From Rhodobacterales bacterium 56_14_T64 (GTDB lineage: Bacteria; Pseudomonadota; Alphaproteobacteria; Rhodobacterales; Rhodobacteraceae): a stretch of 64,000 nucleotides of DNA. The notes under the pieces were generated by a model that did no database searches, was not told the origin of the DNA, and worked only from the letters and a program-made list of their open reading frames with translations. The translations under genes were made by a program, and so were the position numbers. The stretch spans positions 1-64,000 of the forward strand of contig MAAY01000007.1 in assembly GCA_002162795.1 (NCBI GenBank), given 5' to 3'. This document shows, one piece after another, positions 39,742 through 48,865 of the stretch (within the stretch, counting starts at the first letter, position 1; each line of letters opens with the position of its first letter).

Positions 39742-41106
39742 TTAGCCGGCCCCAAAGAAATCGCCAACAAAACCTGTTAAATCGGTTACTCGGCGCAAGC
39801 CGATCCCTTTGATTGAGACAGGTTTGCCACCGCTTGGTGCTATTGCGGCGGTAAAACCAAGTTTCTGCGCCTCTTTCAACCGGTTTTCCGTCTGTGGAGC
39901 CGGACGAAGGGCCCCAGACAGCGATATTTCTCCGAAAAGGACGGTGTCAGCGGGCAGGGCTGTGTCTTCGCGGGCGCTGAGCAAGGCGGCGGCCACTGCC
40001 AGATCTGCGGCGGGTTCCGATATTTTCATGCCACCGGCCACGTTCAAATAGACATCCAGCCCCGCAAAAGGGATTCCACAGCGTGCTTCGAGCACGGCGA
40101 GAATCATCGCCAACCGCCCGCCATCCCAGCCAACCACGGTGCGTCGGGGCTGGGAGTGGGGTGACGGAGCCACTAGCGCCTGCATTTCGACCAGCACCGG
40201 GCGAGTGCCTTCGATGCCGGCAAAAACCACAGATCCGGCAGTGGGTTCGCCGCGCTCGGACAGGAACAGGGCGGACGGATTGAGCACCTCGGCCAGGCCA
40301 CGGCCGGTCATTTCAAAGACGCCGATCTCATCCGCCGGGCCAAAGCGGTTTTTCACTGCGCGCAAAATGCGGAACTGATGGCCGCGTTCGCCCTCGAAAT
40401 AGAGCACGGTGTCGACCATATGCTCGACGATACGCGGGCCGGCGATTTGACCGTCTTTGGTGACATGGCCGACCATGATGATCGAGATGTTATTGCGTTT
40501 GGCAAAGCTGGTCAGCTCGTGCGCGGCAGCGCGGACCTGACTGACGGAGCCGGGCGCACTGTCGACATTGTCGACCCACATGGTTTGGATCGAATCGATA
40601 ATGGCCAGCTGCGGCTTCTCGGCTTCAAGCGTGGTGAGGATGTCGCGCAGGTTGGTTTCTGCCGCCAGCTGGACCGGCGCCTGCGACAGTTCCAGCCGTT
40701 GCGCCCGCATGCGAACTTGGGCGGTGGCTTCTTCACCACTGACGTAGATGGTTTTCACACCGGTTCGGGCGAACTGCGCCGCGGCTTGCAACAGGAGTGT
40801 TGATTTACCGATGCCGGGGTCACCGCCAACCAATATGGCTGATCCAGCGACCAGACCGCCGCCCAACACCCGGTCTAGCTCGCCCACTCCGCAGAGGGTG
40901 CGGGGGGGCGGTGTTTCGTTTGTTGCCAGATCGCTGAGGGTGATTTTGTTGCCACGGGTGTTGCCCAGAGCCTTTTTGCCCGGCCCAGTCGACAGGGCGG
41001 TGGCTTGCGCGATGGAGTTCCATTCGCCACAGCCCTCGCAGCGCCCCGACCATTTCGAGAAGCTGGCATTACAGGCGGCGCAGGTGAAGGTTTTTGATTT
41101 GGCCAT
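39742..41106 (-). CDS. radA: DNA repair protein RadA
   Basis: This 454-residue RecA-like ATPase acts in branch migration during recombinational repair. Features are an N-terminal zinc finger (C9, C12, C23, C26), Walker A GGDPGIGKST, the RadA-specific KNRFG motif and a C-terminal Lon-protease-like domain. The ATG at 41106 starts MAKSKTFTCAAC. An upstream in-frame start at 41124 would add six residues. A structured leader with competing hairpins lies upstream. Confidence 0.96.
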   Translation of the reverse strand: MAKSKTFTCAACNASFSKWSGRCEGCGEWNSIAQATALSTGPGKKALGNTRGNKITLSDLATNETPPPRTLCGVGELDRVLGGGLVAGSAILVGGDPGIGKSTLLLQAAAQFARTGVKTIYVSGEEATAQVRMRAQRLELSQAPVQLAAETNLRDILTTLEAEKPQLAIIDSIQTMWVDNVDSAPGSVSQVRAAAHELTSFAKRNNISIIMVGHVTKDGQIAGPRIVEHMVDTVLYFEGERGHQFRILRAVKNRFGPADEIGVFEMTGRGLAEVLNPSALFLSERGEPTAGSVVFAGIEGTRPVLVEMQALVAPSPHSQPRRTVVGWDGGRLAMILAVLEARCGIPFAGLDVYLNVAGGMKISEPAADLAVAAALLSAREDTALPADTVLFGEISLSGALRPAPQTENRLKEAQKLGFTAAIAPSGGKPVSIKGIGLRRVTDLTGFVGDFFGAG

Positions 41107-41248
41107 TTGGGCTTTGTGCCCCATGTTCAGGGTTTGTTCAAGATGTTCTCGGGGGGCTCCCGCCGATCGCTGAATGCCCGGCGGTGCCGGACAAGGCGGC
41201 CGTTGGGCGTGGCGCCGCTGCGTGGCGAAGGAGATTGTTGGGGAAGCG

Positions 41249-41308
41249 GTTCAGGGGCGGGTCTGCCCTGAACGCGCCGTGTTGAGTGTTTGGCAGGTCA
41301 GACCCGCC
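41249..41308. promoter_or_regulatory. two competing hairpins upstream of radA
   Basis: GTTCAGGG pairs with CCCTGAAC (41249-41256 with 41266-41273). GGCGGGTCTG at 41256-41265 also pairs perfectly with CAGACCCGCC at 41299-41308. The second pairing uses the loop of the first and shares one base with its 5' arm (41256), so the two largely exclude each other, as in attenuators. They lie between the pqiA-like gene and radA. Whether the RNA folds this way is untested. Confidence 0.45.
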
Positions 41309-41349
41309 TCAACGATCGGGACCTTGCTGCGCAAGGCGACCTGCGGTCG

Positions 41350-41829
41350 TCATTGACCCGGGTCCGACCTGCGGCCCCTTTCGGTGATCAGGCCAAGGAT
41401 GATGGAGGCGAGGATGCAACCGGTGAACATATAGAGTCCCCAGGCGATCTCGATTGTGGCGTAACTGATGCCTTTGGCGACAGTGATATAGAGCGCGATC
41501 AGGAAAACATCGGCCATCGCCAGTTTGCCGAGGATGTGTAGGGCTGGCGTCGTGCGCGCATCCAGCAGGTTCCATTGCACAAGCGCCAGGCCGATGGTTT
41601 TCAGGTAGGGGGCGAAAATTGCGAAACAAGTGACGATAAGGGCAAGGATGACGTCACTGCGCCAAAGGCTTTGCAGGCCTGTCACAACCGAGATTTCGCT
41701 GAGGCCGAAGATTGGCAGCAGGCCGGCGCGCATCAGGGGCGCGAACCAGGCCACGGGGTAGAGGATCAGCAGCGAGAGGGTGGCGAGGCGCAGGAGCATA
41801 GGGCGTGGTGTCGCTTTGGTTATTAACAT
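41350..41829 (-). CDS. paraquat-inducible protein A-like membrane protein
   Basis: This 159-residue protein has four hydrophobic helices and the PqiA-domain pattern (YPVAWFAPLMRAG, LVQWNLLDARTTPALHILGKLAMADVFLIALY). PqiA proteins are inner-membrane parts of lipid-transport (MCE) systems. Here only a single PqiA domain is present and no pqiB gene is near. The radA gene follows after a 243-bp gap. Membrane location is clear; a role in lipid transport is inferred. Confidence 0.8.
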   Translation of the reverse strand: MLITKATPRPMLLRLATLSLLILYPVAWFAPLMRAGLLPIFGLSEISVVTGLQSLWRSDVILALIVTCFAIFAPYLKTIGLALVQWNLLDARTTPALHILGKLAMADVFLIALYITVAKGISYATIEIAWGLYMFTGCILASIILGLITERGRRSDPGQ

Positions 41830-41892
41830 GTTGCAAGACTTGGGGATTTTGACCGGGAATGGAAGAGGGGAAAAGCGGCGTAGTTTTCCCGG

Positions 41893-42276
41893 CTAGTGCA
41901 TGAAGGCACCGGGGCTGATCAGGACATGTGGGGCGGGCGACAGGATCCAGAACACGATGGCTAGGATTAGAAGGACGCCCCGGCCGTGATCGCGGTTCCA
42001 GCGCAGGCGGGCCAGCACGGTCAGCACAAAGGTGGTGACATAGAGGGCCATGAAGAAGGCTTGGAAATCGGCGCTGAGTTGGTCGTAGGTGAACATGTTT
42101 GAGATTATGGAGATGTCAAAGCGCAGTTCCCACAGGAGGGAGGCGGCGGCGAGCAGGCTGGTGATCAGGAGGGCGCTGCCGAGGGGGCGGTTTTGTTTCA
42201 GGACGGTGAAGCTGGCGAGGAAGGAAAAGAAGATGGCCAGCGGCAGGCAGAGGAACATCAGGAGAATGAGGATCAT
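41893..42276 (-). CDS. small integral membrane protein, function unknown
   Basis: This 127-residue protein has four hydrophobic segments (about residues 1-24, 34-50, 70-88, 98-115) and no recognisable domain. It starts MILILLMFLCLPLAIFFSF and lies 63 bp upstream of the pqiA-like gene on the same strand, so the two may be one operon. No cysteine pair or conserved polar motif is obvious. I cannot assign a family. Confidence 0.65.
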   Translation of the reverse strand: MILILLMFLCLPLAIFFSFLASFTVLKQNRPLGSALLITSLLAAASLLWELRFDISIISNMFTYDQLSADFQAFFMALYVTTFVLTVLARLRWNRDHGRGVLLILAIVFWILSPAPHVLISPGAFMH

Positions 42277-42337
42277 TTTGGGTAATTTCCGTGTGGAATT
42301 ATTGTTGACGTTCTTGGGGCGTGTCGCAAAGCGGCTC

Positions 42338-42400
42338 GGCCCGCGCCTGACCTTCCCCCCGGGAAGGCGCTTTGCACCTCCCCAAGGTCAGGCGCGGGCC
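42338..42400. repeat. long perfect inverted repeat (17-bp arms)
   Basis: GGCCCGCGCCTGACCTT at 42338-42354 is perfectly complementary to 42384-42400, with a 29-nt inner segment. It sits between two minus-strand genes. It could be a strong terminator-like hairpin without a T-run, or part of a mobile repeat. I see no second copy in the window. Confidence 0.75.
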
Positions 42401-42407
42401 TAGTGTT

Positions 42408-42447
42408 GGGTGCCTCCGGCGGGGGTATTTGGGAAAAGGTGAAGCTT
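42408..42447 (+). repeat. GGTATTT-family repeat, copy 3
   Basis: CCTCC, GGC loop, GGGGG, then TATTTGGGAAAAGGTGAAGC. It overlaps the stop region of the minus-strand hypothetical gene by two bases, reading in the opposite direction. Confidence 0.65.
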
Positions 42448-43078
42448 AGTCGGTGCTTTCTGCTTCGTTTGGCTTGGGCAGCTGTTTGACTTCTTCTGGT
42501 GCAGGTATTTGATCGTACTCCTTGGAGTTTGATCGTGCAATTTGCGCTACTTCTTTCATTCGTTTTGTTAACGGTTCAATATCAGTTCCAAATTTCCCCA
42601 GTGTTTCGCCGACATCGGAAACGCCTGCACGCACAATATCTAACAGCCCTTTGGGTTGCTCAACTTGATGTTCAATGCCAGCGATGCGATTGAGAAGTCT
42701 TCTTTTGTGGGGTTGGTCAAAGATATCAGAAGCGAGAATGATTTTCCTCATTTGAATGCAAAGTTCGACGACGCGATCTTTGTCTTTGGTACCTAACTCA
42801 AACTGTGGGGCAAACTCGGGAGGCGGCGACTTCCCTTTTAGAGGTTCTTTTAAGTCTCGAATACCTTCCAGAAGGCCGAGTAGCCTCCCCATTTGTTCAA
42901 GTGCAGCACGATCCTGGCCTTGGCTGAGCCAATGTTCATATTGTTCGACTATTTGATTAACGTCTCTTCCGACGGTCTCCTCGAAAGAGCATGAATAGGC
43001 TTTCGCCCGGTAAATCAAGCGTGTGTTGACCGTGTTTTCATCAATATAGAATTCGAGCTCTTTAATGAGTTCTTCCAA
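42446..43078 (-). CDS. AT-rich hypothetical protein downstream of mlaF
   Basis: This 210-residue, hydrophilic, mostly helical protein has no family that I recognise. It starts MEELIKELEFYIDENTVN and ends in a Pro/Lys/Glu-rich tail. Cysteines at two positions (AYSCSFEE, LCIQMRK) show no zinc-finger spacing. The gene begins 14 bp after the mlaF stop, so it is probably on the same mRNA. Its base composition is clearly poorer in GC than its neighbours and its codon choice differs, which suggests recent acquisition. The repeats just downstream mark the other border. Confidence 0.7.
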   Translation of the reverse strand: MEELIKELEFYIDENTVNTRLIYRAKAYSCSFEETVGRDVNQIVEQYEHWLSQGQDRAALEQMGRLLGLLEGIRDLKEPLKGKSPPPEFAPQFELGTKDKDRVVELCIQMRKIILASDIFDQPHKRRLLNRIAGIEHQVEQPKGLLDIVRAGVSDVGETLGKFGTDIEPLTKRMKEVAQIARSNSKEYDQIPAPEEVKQLPKPNEAESTD

Positions 43079-43092
43079 AGCAATCTCCGCTG

Positions 43093-43839
43093 TTACCTTA
43101 CCGCCTCAATCGGCCCCTCTGCGCGACCATGAATAAACTGATCCAGATAGGGATCACCCGAGGCATCCATGTCGGCCACTGGCCCAGTCCACTGGATCAC
43201 GCCGTCGTGCAGCATGGCGACGTTGTCGGCGATGGCGCGGACCGAGGACATGTCGTGGGTGATGGTCATGGCGGTGGCGCCCATTTCAACCACGATCTCG
43301 CGGATCAGGTCGTTGATGACGCCGGACATGATGGGGTCCAGTCCGGTGGTGGGCTCGTCGAAAAAGATGATCTCGGGCTCGGCAGCGATGGCGCGGGCCA
43401 GGCCGACGCGTTTTTGCATGCCGCCCGAAAGCTCGGCTGGCAGGCGGTCGGCGACATCTGCTTTCAGGCCGACGCGGCGGAGTTTCTCGATGGCGATCTC
43501 GCGGGCCTCGGCCTCGGGGCGTTTCAGCGAGCCGCGCAGCAGGCGGAAGGCGACGTTTTGCCAGACGGGGAGCGAGTCAAACAGCGCGCCACCCTGAAAC
43601 AACATGCCAAAGCGGGCCAGGAAGGCGTCGCGGTCGCCGCTGTCAGAGGGTTTTCCATCGACCAGAATGGTGCCGGAGTCAGGTTTGATCAGGCCGAGCA
43701 CGGATTTCAGGGCCACGGATTTGCCGGTGCCCGAGCCGCCGATGATCACCATCGAGGTGCCCTTGGGGATGTGCAGGTCCATGCCGCGCAGAACGCGGTT
43801 GTCGCCAAAGGCCTTGTGGACGTTTTGCATGTGGATCAT
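43093..43839 (-). CDS. mlaF: phospholipid-transport ABC ATP-binding protein (MlaF-like)
   Basis: This 248-residue ATPase has Walker A GGSGTGKSV, signature LSGGMQKRVGLARAI, and Walker B EIIFFDEPTTGLDP. The sequence VHKAFGDNRVLRGMDLHIPKGTSMVIIGGSGTGKS is typical of MlaF (Ttg2A). Its partner permease is encoded directly upstream with a 4-bp overlap. It powers transport of phospholipids between inner and outer membrane. No mlaD, mlaC or mlaB lies in this cluster. Confidence 0.92.
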   Translation of the reverse strand: MIHMQNVHKAFGDNRVLRGMDLHIPKGTSMVIIGGSGTGKSVALKSVLGLIKPDSGTILVDGKPSDSGDRDAFLARFGMLFQGGALFDSLPVWQNVAFRLLRGSLKRPEAEAREIAIEKLRRVGLKADVADRLPAELSGGMQKRVGLARAIAAEPEIIFFDEPTTGLDPIMSGVINDLIREIVVEMGATAMTITHDMSSVRAIADNVAMLHDGVIQWTGPVADMDASGDPYLDQFIHGRAEGPIEAVR

Positions 43840-44618
43840 AGCGAGAAGAACATCCCTGTGAGCACGAAGTTGGCGGCGAGGATCAGAATTGCGGCGGCCT
43901 CGACTGAGGATTTGGTGGCGGCACCTACGCCTTGGGCACCGCGGCCTGATTGCATGCCGTAGTAGCAGCCCATGGTGGCGGCGATGCCGCCGAAGGCGCA
44001 GCCTTTGACCAGGCTGGACATCATGTCGTTGAATTCGAGGAAGTCGACGGTGTTCTTGATATAGGCTGCGGAGTTGAAGCCAAGGTTCTCGGTGGCGACC
44101 ACATAGCCGCCCGCAATGCCGATGATATCGCCGACGGCGACCAGCAGTGGTACGGTTATCAGTGCGGCGGCAACTCGGGGGGCGACGAGATATTTCATCG
44201 GGTGGGTCGAGAGGGTGACCAGCGCGTCGATCTGCTCGGTCACTTTCATGGTGGCGATTTCAGCGGCAATGGAGGAGGTGACGCGGGCGGCGATCATCAG
44301 CCCAACTAAAACGGGGCCGAGTTCGCGCACGATACCAATGGCAACGATCTGGGGGACCACGGCCTCGGCATTAAAGCGGGCGCCGCCGGAGTAGATTTGT
44401 AGCGCCAGTGCCCCGCCGGTGAAGACGGCTGTGAGGCCTACGACGGGTATGGATAGCCAGCCGATGTTCAACAAGGCTGAGAAGAACTCGCGTGGGTAGA
44501 ACGGTGGGCGCAGCATGTGGGTCAGGGTGCCGCCCGCGAACATTGACAGGCGGCCAAGGGCGGCGAGCGCGGTCAGGACCACGCGGCCAAGTTGGGCCAG
44601 AAGGGTGATTGGGTTCAT
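43836..44618 (-). CDS. mlaE: phospholipid-transport ABC permease (MlaE-like)
   Basis: This 260-residue membrane protein belongs to the MlaE family: [71 protein letters not shown] and [16 protein letters not shown] are conserved stretches. It has five or six hydrophobic helices. It overlaps alr by 4 bp upstream and mlaF by 4 bp downstream, forming a tight alr-mlaE-mlaF unit. Confidence 0.92.
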   Translation of the reverse strand: MNPITLLAQLGRVVLTALAALGRLSMFAGGTLTHMLRPPFYPREFFSALLNIGWLSIPVVGLTAVFTGGALALQIYSGGARFNAEAVVPQIVAIGIVRELGPVLVGLMIAARVTSSIAAEIATMKVTEQIDALVTLSTHPMKYLVAPRVAAALITVPLLVAVGDIIGIAGGYVVATENLGFNSAAYIKNTVDFLEFNDMMSSLVKGCAFGGIAATMGCYYGMQSGRGAQGVGAATKSSVEAAAILILAANFVLTGMFFSL

Positions 44619-45649
44619 CCGGAAAAGCCCCGCGCGTAGCGGTGGCCTAGGGATGTCAGGATCTCATAGCCGATTGTGCCTGCTGCATCTGCGACCTGGT
44701 CGATGGTTTGACGCGGGTTGATCAGGCTGAGGCTATCGGGGTCAGCGTCCAGATCTGTGATATCTATGGTGATCAGATCCATCGACACCCGGCCAACTAC
44801 CGGGCAGGCGGCGTCACCCACATAAGCGTTTATGCCAGCACCCATTGCGCGGATCAGGCCGTCGGCATAACCCGCAGCAACCGTGGCAATGCGGGACGGT
44901 CGCCGGGCGATCCAGGTATTGCCGTAGCCGACGCTTTCGCCGGGGAGTACATCGCGGACCTGGATCACTGGCAGAGCCAGAGTGATCACTGGCAGGGCAT
45001 CGCTAAAGGGCCGCCCACCGTAAAGGCCAATGCCTGGACGGCAGAGGTCAAAGTGATAGTCAGGCCCCAACAGGATGCCGCCGGTGGCCGAGAGCGAACG
45101 TGGTAAGTCGATACCATCGGTCATCTCGCGGAACACTTTGAGTTGCAGGGCGTTCATTGCATGACCCGGCTCATCGGCGCAGGCCAGATGGGACATAATC
45201 AGCACCGGGTTTTGCCCAAGAGCAATGTCGCGCAGGGCGGCCCATTCGGCGGGCTCCATGCCCAGACGGTTCATGCCGCTGTCGAGTTGCACACCAAAAC
45301 TGTGGCCCGGCAGGCTCTCGAAATGGCGCAGCATCTGGTCAACCGAGTTGAGCATCGGCGTCAGGTTGAATTCCTGCAGCAGGCGGGCGTCGCCCTCCAT
45401 GTGGCCGGAAAACACCGAGATGCCCAGATCAGGTCCAATGGCGCGGCGCAGGGCTACACCTTCTTCGGCGGCGGCGACAAAGAAATTGCGCGCTCCGGCC
45501 TTGGCCAGGGCTACGCCAACGCGCCCGGCGTCCAGGCCATAGCCGTTGGCTTTGACCACGGCTGCGGTTTCGGCCGAGCTGAGAGCATCAAGGTTACGCC
45601 AGTTGGTTGCTAGGGCATCCAGGTTGATTGATAGTTTTGCTGTACTCAT
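44615..45649 (-). CDS. alr: alanine racemase
   Basis: This 344-residue PLP enzyme makes D-alanine for peptidoglycan. The PLP lysine is K33 in [11 protein letters not shown]. Further signatures are [27 protein letters not shown] and [15 protein letters not shown]. The gene lies downstream of dnaB and an NTF2-like gene and overlaps mlaE. No ribosome-binding site is obvious before the ATG. Confidence 0.95.
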   Translation of the reverse strand: MSTAKLSINLDALATNWRNLDALSSAETAAVVKANGYGLDAGRVGVALAKAGARNFFVAAAEEGVALRRAIGPDLGISVFSGHMEGDARLLQEFNLTPMLNSVDQMLRHFESLPGHSFGVQLDSGMNRLGMEPAEWAALRDIALGQNPVLIMSHLACADEPGHAMNALQLKVFREMTDGIDLPRSLSATGGILLGPDYHFDLCRPGIGLYGGRPFSDALPVITLALPVIQVRDVLPGESVGYGNTWIARRPSRIATVAAGYADGLIRAMGAGINAYVGDAACPVVGRVSMDLITIDITDLDADPDSLSLINPRQTIDQVADAAGTIGYEILTSLGHRYARGFSG

Positions 45650-45745
45650 GGGCCGTTCATGACATGCGCGGGGGAGGGGTCAAGGGGGGAATAGGCGCTA
45701 TGTCCAGTTTGCGGGTTACAGTTGCGCCGACGCGGTGATTGGGAT

Positions 45746-46195
45746 TCACACGCCAGTAGCCTGATCTTCATTTGGGTGGGGCATTGAATGCCACCAGATG
45801 CGTGCGGATGTCGCCAGACCTTGTTTGTCAAACTCGGCGAGAAGGGTTCCGTCCAGTTCCATTCTGGGGAGTGGGTCGCCGGGACTGCGATCTGGCAGGC
45901 CAGTGCCAGTTGAAACCGCCCAGATTTGGAACAGTTCTTCGCTGGTGACCTGGTAGGTCACATTCCAATGCGCGACACCTGCGTCTTCGGATGTGCCCAG
46001 TATTTGATAGGACAGTGAAATGTCGTCCTGCAGTAAAATTCGTTCCCAATAGGCTGCCAGCTCGGATGGGCCAGACTGGACCTGGAACGGTGTGTTGTAA
46101 TAGCTGCCATCTGGCGTGAATAGGGCGGCAAATCCGACTGGGTCTTTTGCTTCCCAGACCCGTTTATAACCCGCCATAAAGTTTTGAATGCTCAT
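45746..46195 (-). CDS. SnoaL/NTF2-like protein
   Basis: This 149-residue protein has the cone-shaped NTF2 fold pattern: MSIQNFMAGYKRVWEAKDPVGFAALFTPDGSYYNTPF followed by a strand-rich core with WERILLQDDISLSYQIL and AHWNVTYQV. Such proteins are small-molecule binding domains, isomerases or hydrolases. No catalytic residues can be singled out. It lies between dnaB and alr on the same strand, with an ACTGCA palindrome 18 bp upstream of its start. Confidence 0.8.
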   Translation of the reverse strand: MSIQNFMAGYKRVWEAKDPVGFAALFTPDGSYYNTPFQVQSGPSELAAYWERILLQDDISLSYQILGTSEDAGVAHWNVTYQVTSEELFQIWAVSTGTGLPDRSPGDPLPRMELDGTLLAEFDKQGLATSARIWWHSMPHPNEDQATGV

Positions 46196-46213
46196 CGTTT
46201 TGAAATCCTCTGC

Positions 46214-46230
46214 ACTGCAATACCTGCAGT
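46214..46230 (-). promoter_or_regulatory. short palindrome upstream of the NTF2-like gene
   Basis: ACTGCA - ATACC - TGCAGT, a perfect 6-bp inverted repeat ending 18 bp before the start codon. Could be an operator; the arms are short, so chance is possible. Confidence 0.3.
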
Positions 46231-46324
46231 TGTTCAGGGGATCCTGTCTGCGTCAAGCTGTTGCACTCATCACTGAGTCGGATCGGTTGGCTGATCGCAA
46301 ATAAGGCCAGCGGTATGAGTGGGG

Positions 46325-47851
46325 TTAGTACTCGTCTTCACGCGGGCCGTTCTGCCAGGCCTTGGCGAGGTTGCCAAAGCGGGTGAACTGCGCCTCAAAG
46401 GACAGCTCAATGATGCCAATGGGGCCGTGGCGCTGTTTGCCGACGATGACTTCGGCACGGGCGTGTAGCCGTTCCATCGCCGTTTTCCACTCTTCCATCT
46501 TGTCCAGCTCGTGATCGCCGGGCTTTTCACGCTCTTTATAGTATTCCTCGCGGTACACAAACATCACCACGTCGGCATCCTGCTCGATCGAGCCAGATTC
46601 CCGAAGATCCGACAGTTGTGGCCGTTTGTCTTCACGCTGTTCTACCTGACGCGACAGCTGGGATAGGCCAATCACCGGGATCTGCAATTCCTTGGCGATG
46701 GCCTTCATGCCCATCGAAATCTCGCCGATTTCGTTGACCCGGTTTTCAGCAGTGCCGCGGCAAAGCTGCAGGTAGTCGATCACCAACAGGTCGAGCCCAT
46801 GAGTTCGTTTCAGGCGGCGGGCACGGGCGGCCAGTTGCGAGATTGGCAGGGCGGGCGTGTCATCAATGAATAGCGGGCAGCTTTCCAGCGTCTTGGCGGC
46901 CTCGACAAATTTGCGGAATTCGGCCTCGGTCATGTCCCCCTGGCGGATCTTGTGCGAGGAGATTTCCGAGGCTTCAGCGAGAATACGGCCTGCCAGCTGC
47001 TCGGCGCTCATTTCCAGGCTGAAAAAACCAACCACACCGCCATCAATGGCGCCTTCGGTGCCGTCGGGTTTGATGCCACGTTTATAAGCTTTGGCGACGT
47101 TATAGGCGATGTTGGTGGCCAGCGAGGTTTTCCCCATCGAGGGACGACCGGCAAGGATCAGCAGATCCGACGGGTGCAAACCGCCAAGCTGTTTGTCGAG
47201 ATCAACCAGACCGGTGGAAATCCCGGCCATACCGCCGCCACGCTGGTAAGCTGCGTTGGTGACGTTGACCGCTTCGGTGACCGCTTTGAGGAAGGATTTG
47301 AAGCCGCTTTCGGTCTGGCCCTGCTCGGCCAGCTTATACAGCGATTGCTCAGCCTCGACGATTTGCTCTTTGGGTTCAGATTCGACATCGACGCGGCGCG
47401 CCTTTTCGGCAATATCCTGGCCCAGGCCGATCAGCTCGCGCCGGATCGCCAGGTCATAGATCATCTGAGCATAGTCGCGTACCGCAAAGGCCGAAATCGA
47501 GGCGCCAGCCAGTTTGGCCAGATAAGCCGGACCGCCCAACTCTTTCAGACCTTCGTCGTCTTCCATGAACGCCTTGAGCGTCACTGGCGAGGCCAGCGCG
47601 TTTTTGGAAATCCGCGCGGCGGCAATTTCATAGATTCGGGTGTGCACCGGATCGTAGAAATGGTCAGCCGTGATGATCGACGCAATGCGGTCGTAGACAT
47701 CATTGTTGGTCAGAATCGCCCCGAGCAACTGTTGTTCGGCCTCAACCGAGTGCGGCATCGGGTTTTCCGGTGCGGCTTCAACATTGGCTGGCAGTTGATC
47801 TGGCATCGGCGCGAGGGGCTGATGGCCGTCAAATGGGGTCAGTTCGTTCAT
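46325..47851 (-). CDS. dnaB: replicative DNA helicase DnaB
   Basis: This 508-residue hexameric helicase unwinds DNA at the replication fork. The N-terminal domain contains PHSVEAEQQLLGAIL, and the RecA-like domain has Walker A GRPSMGKTSLATN and DYLQL. No intein is present. The ATG at 47851 starts MNELTPFDG; the upstream in-frame codon at 47938 lies in the AT-rich leader. DnaA-box-like sequences occur in that leader. Confidence 0.96.
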   Translation of the reverse strand: MNELTPFDGHQPLAPMPDQLPANVEAAPENPMPHSVEAEQQLLGAILTNNDVYDRIASIITADHFYDPVHTRIYEIAAARISKNALASPVTLKAFMEDDEGLKELGGPAYLAKLAGASISAFAVRDYAQMIYDLAIRRELIGLGQDIAEKARRVDVESEPKEQIVEAEQSLYKLAEQGQTESGFKSFLKAVTEAVNVTNAAYQRGGGMAGISTGLVDLDKQLGGLHPSDLLILAGRPSMGKTSLATNIAYNVAKAYKRGIKPDGTEGAIDGGVVGFFSLEMSAEQLAGRILAEASEISSHKIRQGDMTEAEFRKFVEAAKTLESCPLFIDDTPALPISQLAARARRLKRTHGLDLLVIDYLQLCRGTAENRVNEIGEISMGMKAIAKELQIPVIGLSQLSRQVEQREDKRPQLSDLRESGSIEQDADVVMFVYREEYYKEREKPGDHELDKMEEWKTAMERLHARAEVIVGKQRHGPIGIIELSFEAQFTRFGNLAKAWQNGPREDEY

Positions 47852-47918
47852 TGCTGCTCTCGTTTTTTGAGCTTTAGTAGATAGGCTGTTCGCCGGGTTT
47901 TGGCCAAATGTATATTTC

Positions 47919-48080
47919 TGTGGGCAAGTCGTGGACAACTGGCGGTCCCGTTGAAATGATCCCAGCGGGTGACTCTGTCAGGCTTGAGAAAAGTCTACAT
48001 GAAGTAGTGAAAAACTCAACACCCACGACATACCCGTACGCCTTTGCGCTCGGATTGCGATTCGAGGAACGTTATCCACA
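47919..48080. promoter_or_regulatory. cluster of DnaA-box-like sequences upstream of dnaB
   Basis: A perfect TTATCCACA is at 48072-48080. On the minus strand, TTGTCCAC at 47931-47938 and TTGCCCACA at 47919-47927 are two-mismatch relatives. They lie in the 255-bp gap between dnaB and pyrE. DnaA control of dnaB is possible but inferred. Confidence 0.45.
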
Positions 48081-48106
48081 GGGTAACGCTCCCCGAACCG
48101 TTTTTC

Positions 48107-48787
48107 TTAGGCGGATTTATGCGCGTCCTGCCAGGCGCGCGGATCTTTCAGAAAAGTTTCCACCTCGTCCAGAGTTTCAGTGCTGAAGGACTGTTGCGCG
48201 CGGGCCTCGGCCAGCACATCCCACCATGTGCACAGGTGATGCAACTCAACACCATGATCGCCCAGGGTTTTGAGTGTCTCGGGGAATATGTCGTAATAGA
48301 AAATGACGGCTGTGTGGCCACATGTGGCGCCAGTTTCGCGGATCGCATCGACAAAGGACAGCTTCGAGCCGCCATCGGTGGTCAGATCCTCGACCAGCAA
48401 CACCCGTTCACCTTCGCTCATCACACCTTCGATGCGGGCGTTGCGGCCATAACCTTTGGGCTTTTTGCGCACATAGGTCATCGGCAGCGCCATACGCTCG
48501 GCCACCAGGGCAGCAAAGGGAATGCCTGCGGTTTCGCCGCCTGCGATGTTATCAAATGCCTCGAACCCGGCGTTGCGCATCACGGTGACGGTCATGAAGT
48601 CCATCAGGGTGGAGCGGATACGAGGGTAGGAGATCAACTTGCGGCAGTCGACATAGCTGGGCGAGGGCAGGCCCGAAGCCAAGGTGAATGGAGTATCAGT
48701 GTTGAAATCCACCGCTCCGATTTCCAGCAGCATGCGGGCAGACAGGCGGGCGATTTCTTCGCGCGTGGGGTAGGACGTGGGGGTCAT
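48107..48787 (-). CDS. pyrE: orotate phosphoribosyltransferase
   Basis: This 226-residue enzyme converts orotate to OMP in pyrimidine synthesis. The PRPP-binding loop [14 protein letters not shown] is visible, with [17 protein letters not shown] upstream. The ATG at 48787 has GAGGATGACC in front. It follows pyrC after 75 bp on the same strand, with a GGTATTT repeat in the gap. Confidence 0.95.
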   Translation of the reverse strand: MTPTSYPTREEIARLSARMLLEIGAVDFNTDTPFTLASGLPSPSYVDCRKLISYPRIRSTLMDFMTVTVMRNAGFEAFDNIAGGETAGIPFAALVAERMALPMTYVRKKPKGYGRNARIEGVMSEGERVLLVEDLTTDGGSKLSFVDAIRETGATCGHTAVIFYYDIFPETLKTLGDHGVELHHLCTWWDVLAEARAQQSFSTETLDEVETFLKDPRAWQDAHKSA

Positions 48788-48825
48788 CGGGTCATCCTCG
48801 GTTGGTGGCGCCGGAGGCAAGGGCA

Positions 48826-48865
48826 GGAGCCTCCGGCGGGAGTATTTCTGGCAAAAAGAAGCTTA
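48826..48865 (+). repeat. GGTATTT-family repeat, copy 4
   Basis: GCCTCCGGCGGGAGTATTT followed by CTGGCAAAAAGAAGCTT. It lies in the pyrC-pyrE gap and touches the last codon of pyrC, reading in the opposite direction to the genes. Confidence 0.65.

Noticed and set aside
47908-48186. Plus-strand 92-codon frame between dnaB and pyrE
   Set aside because: It runs into the 3' end of pyrE on the opposite strand and shows no protein-like pattern; the region is better read as the dnaB promoter.
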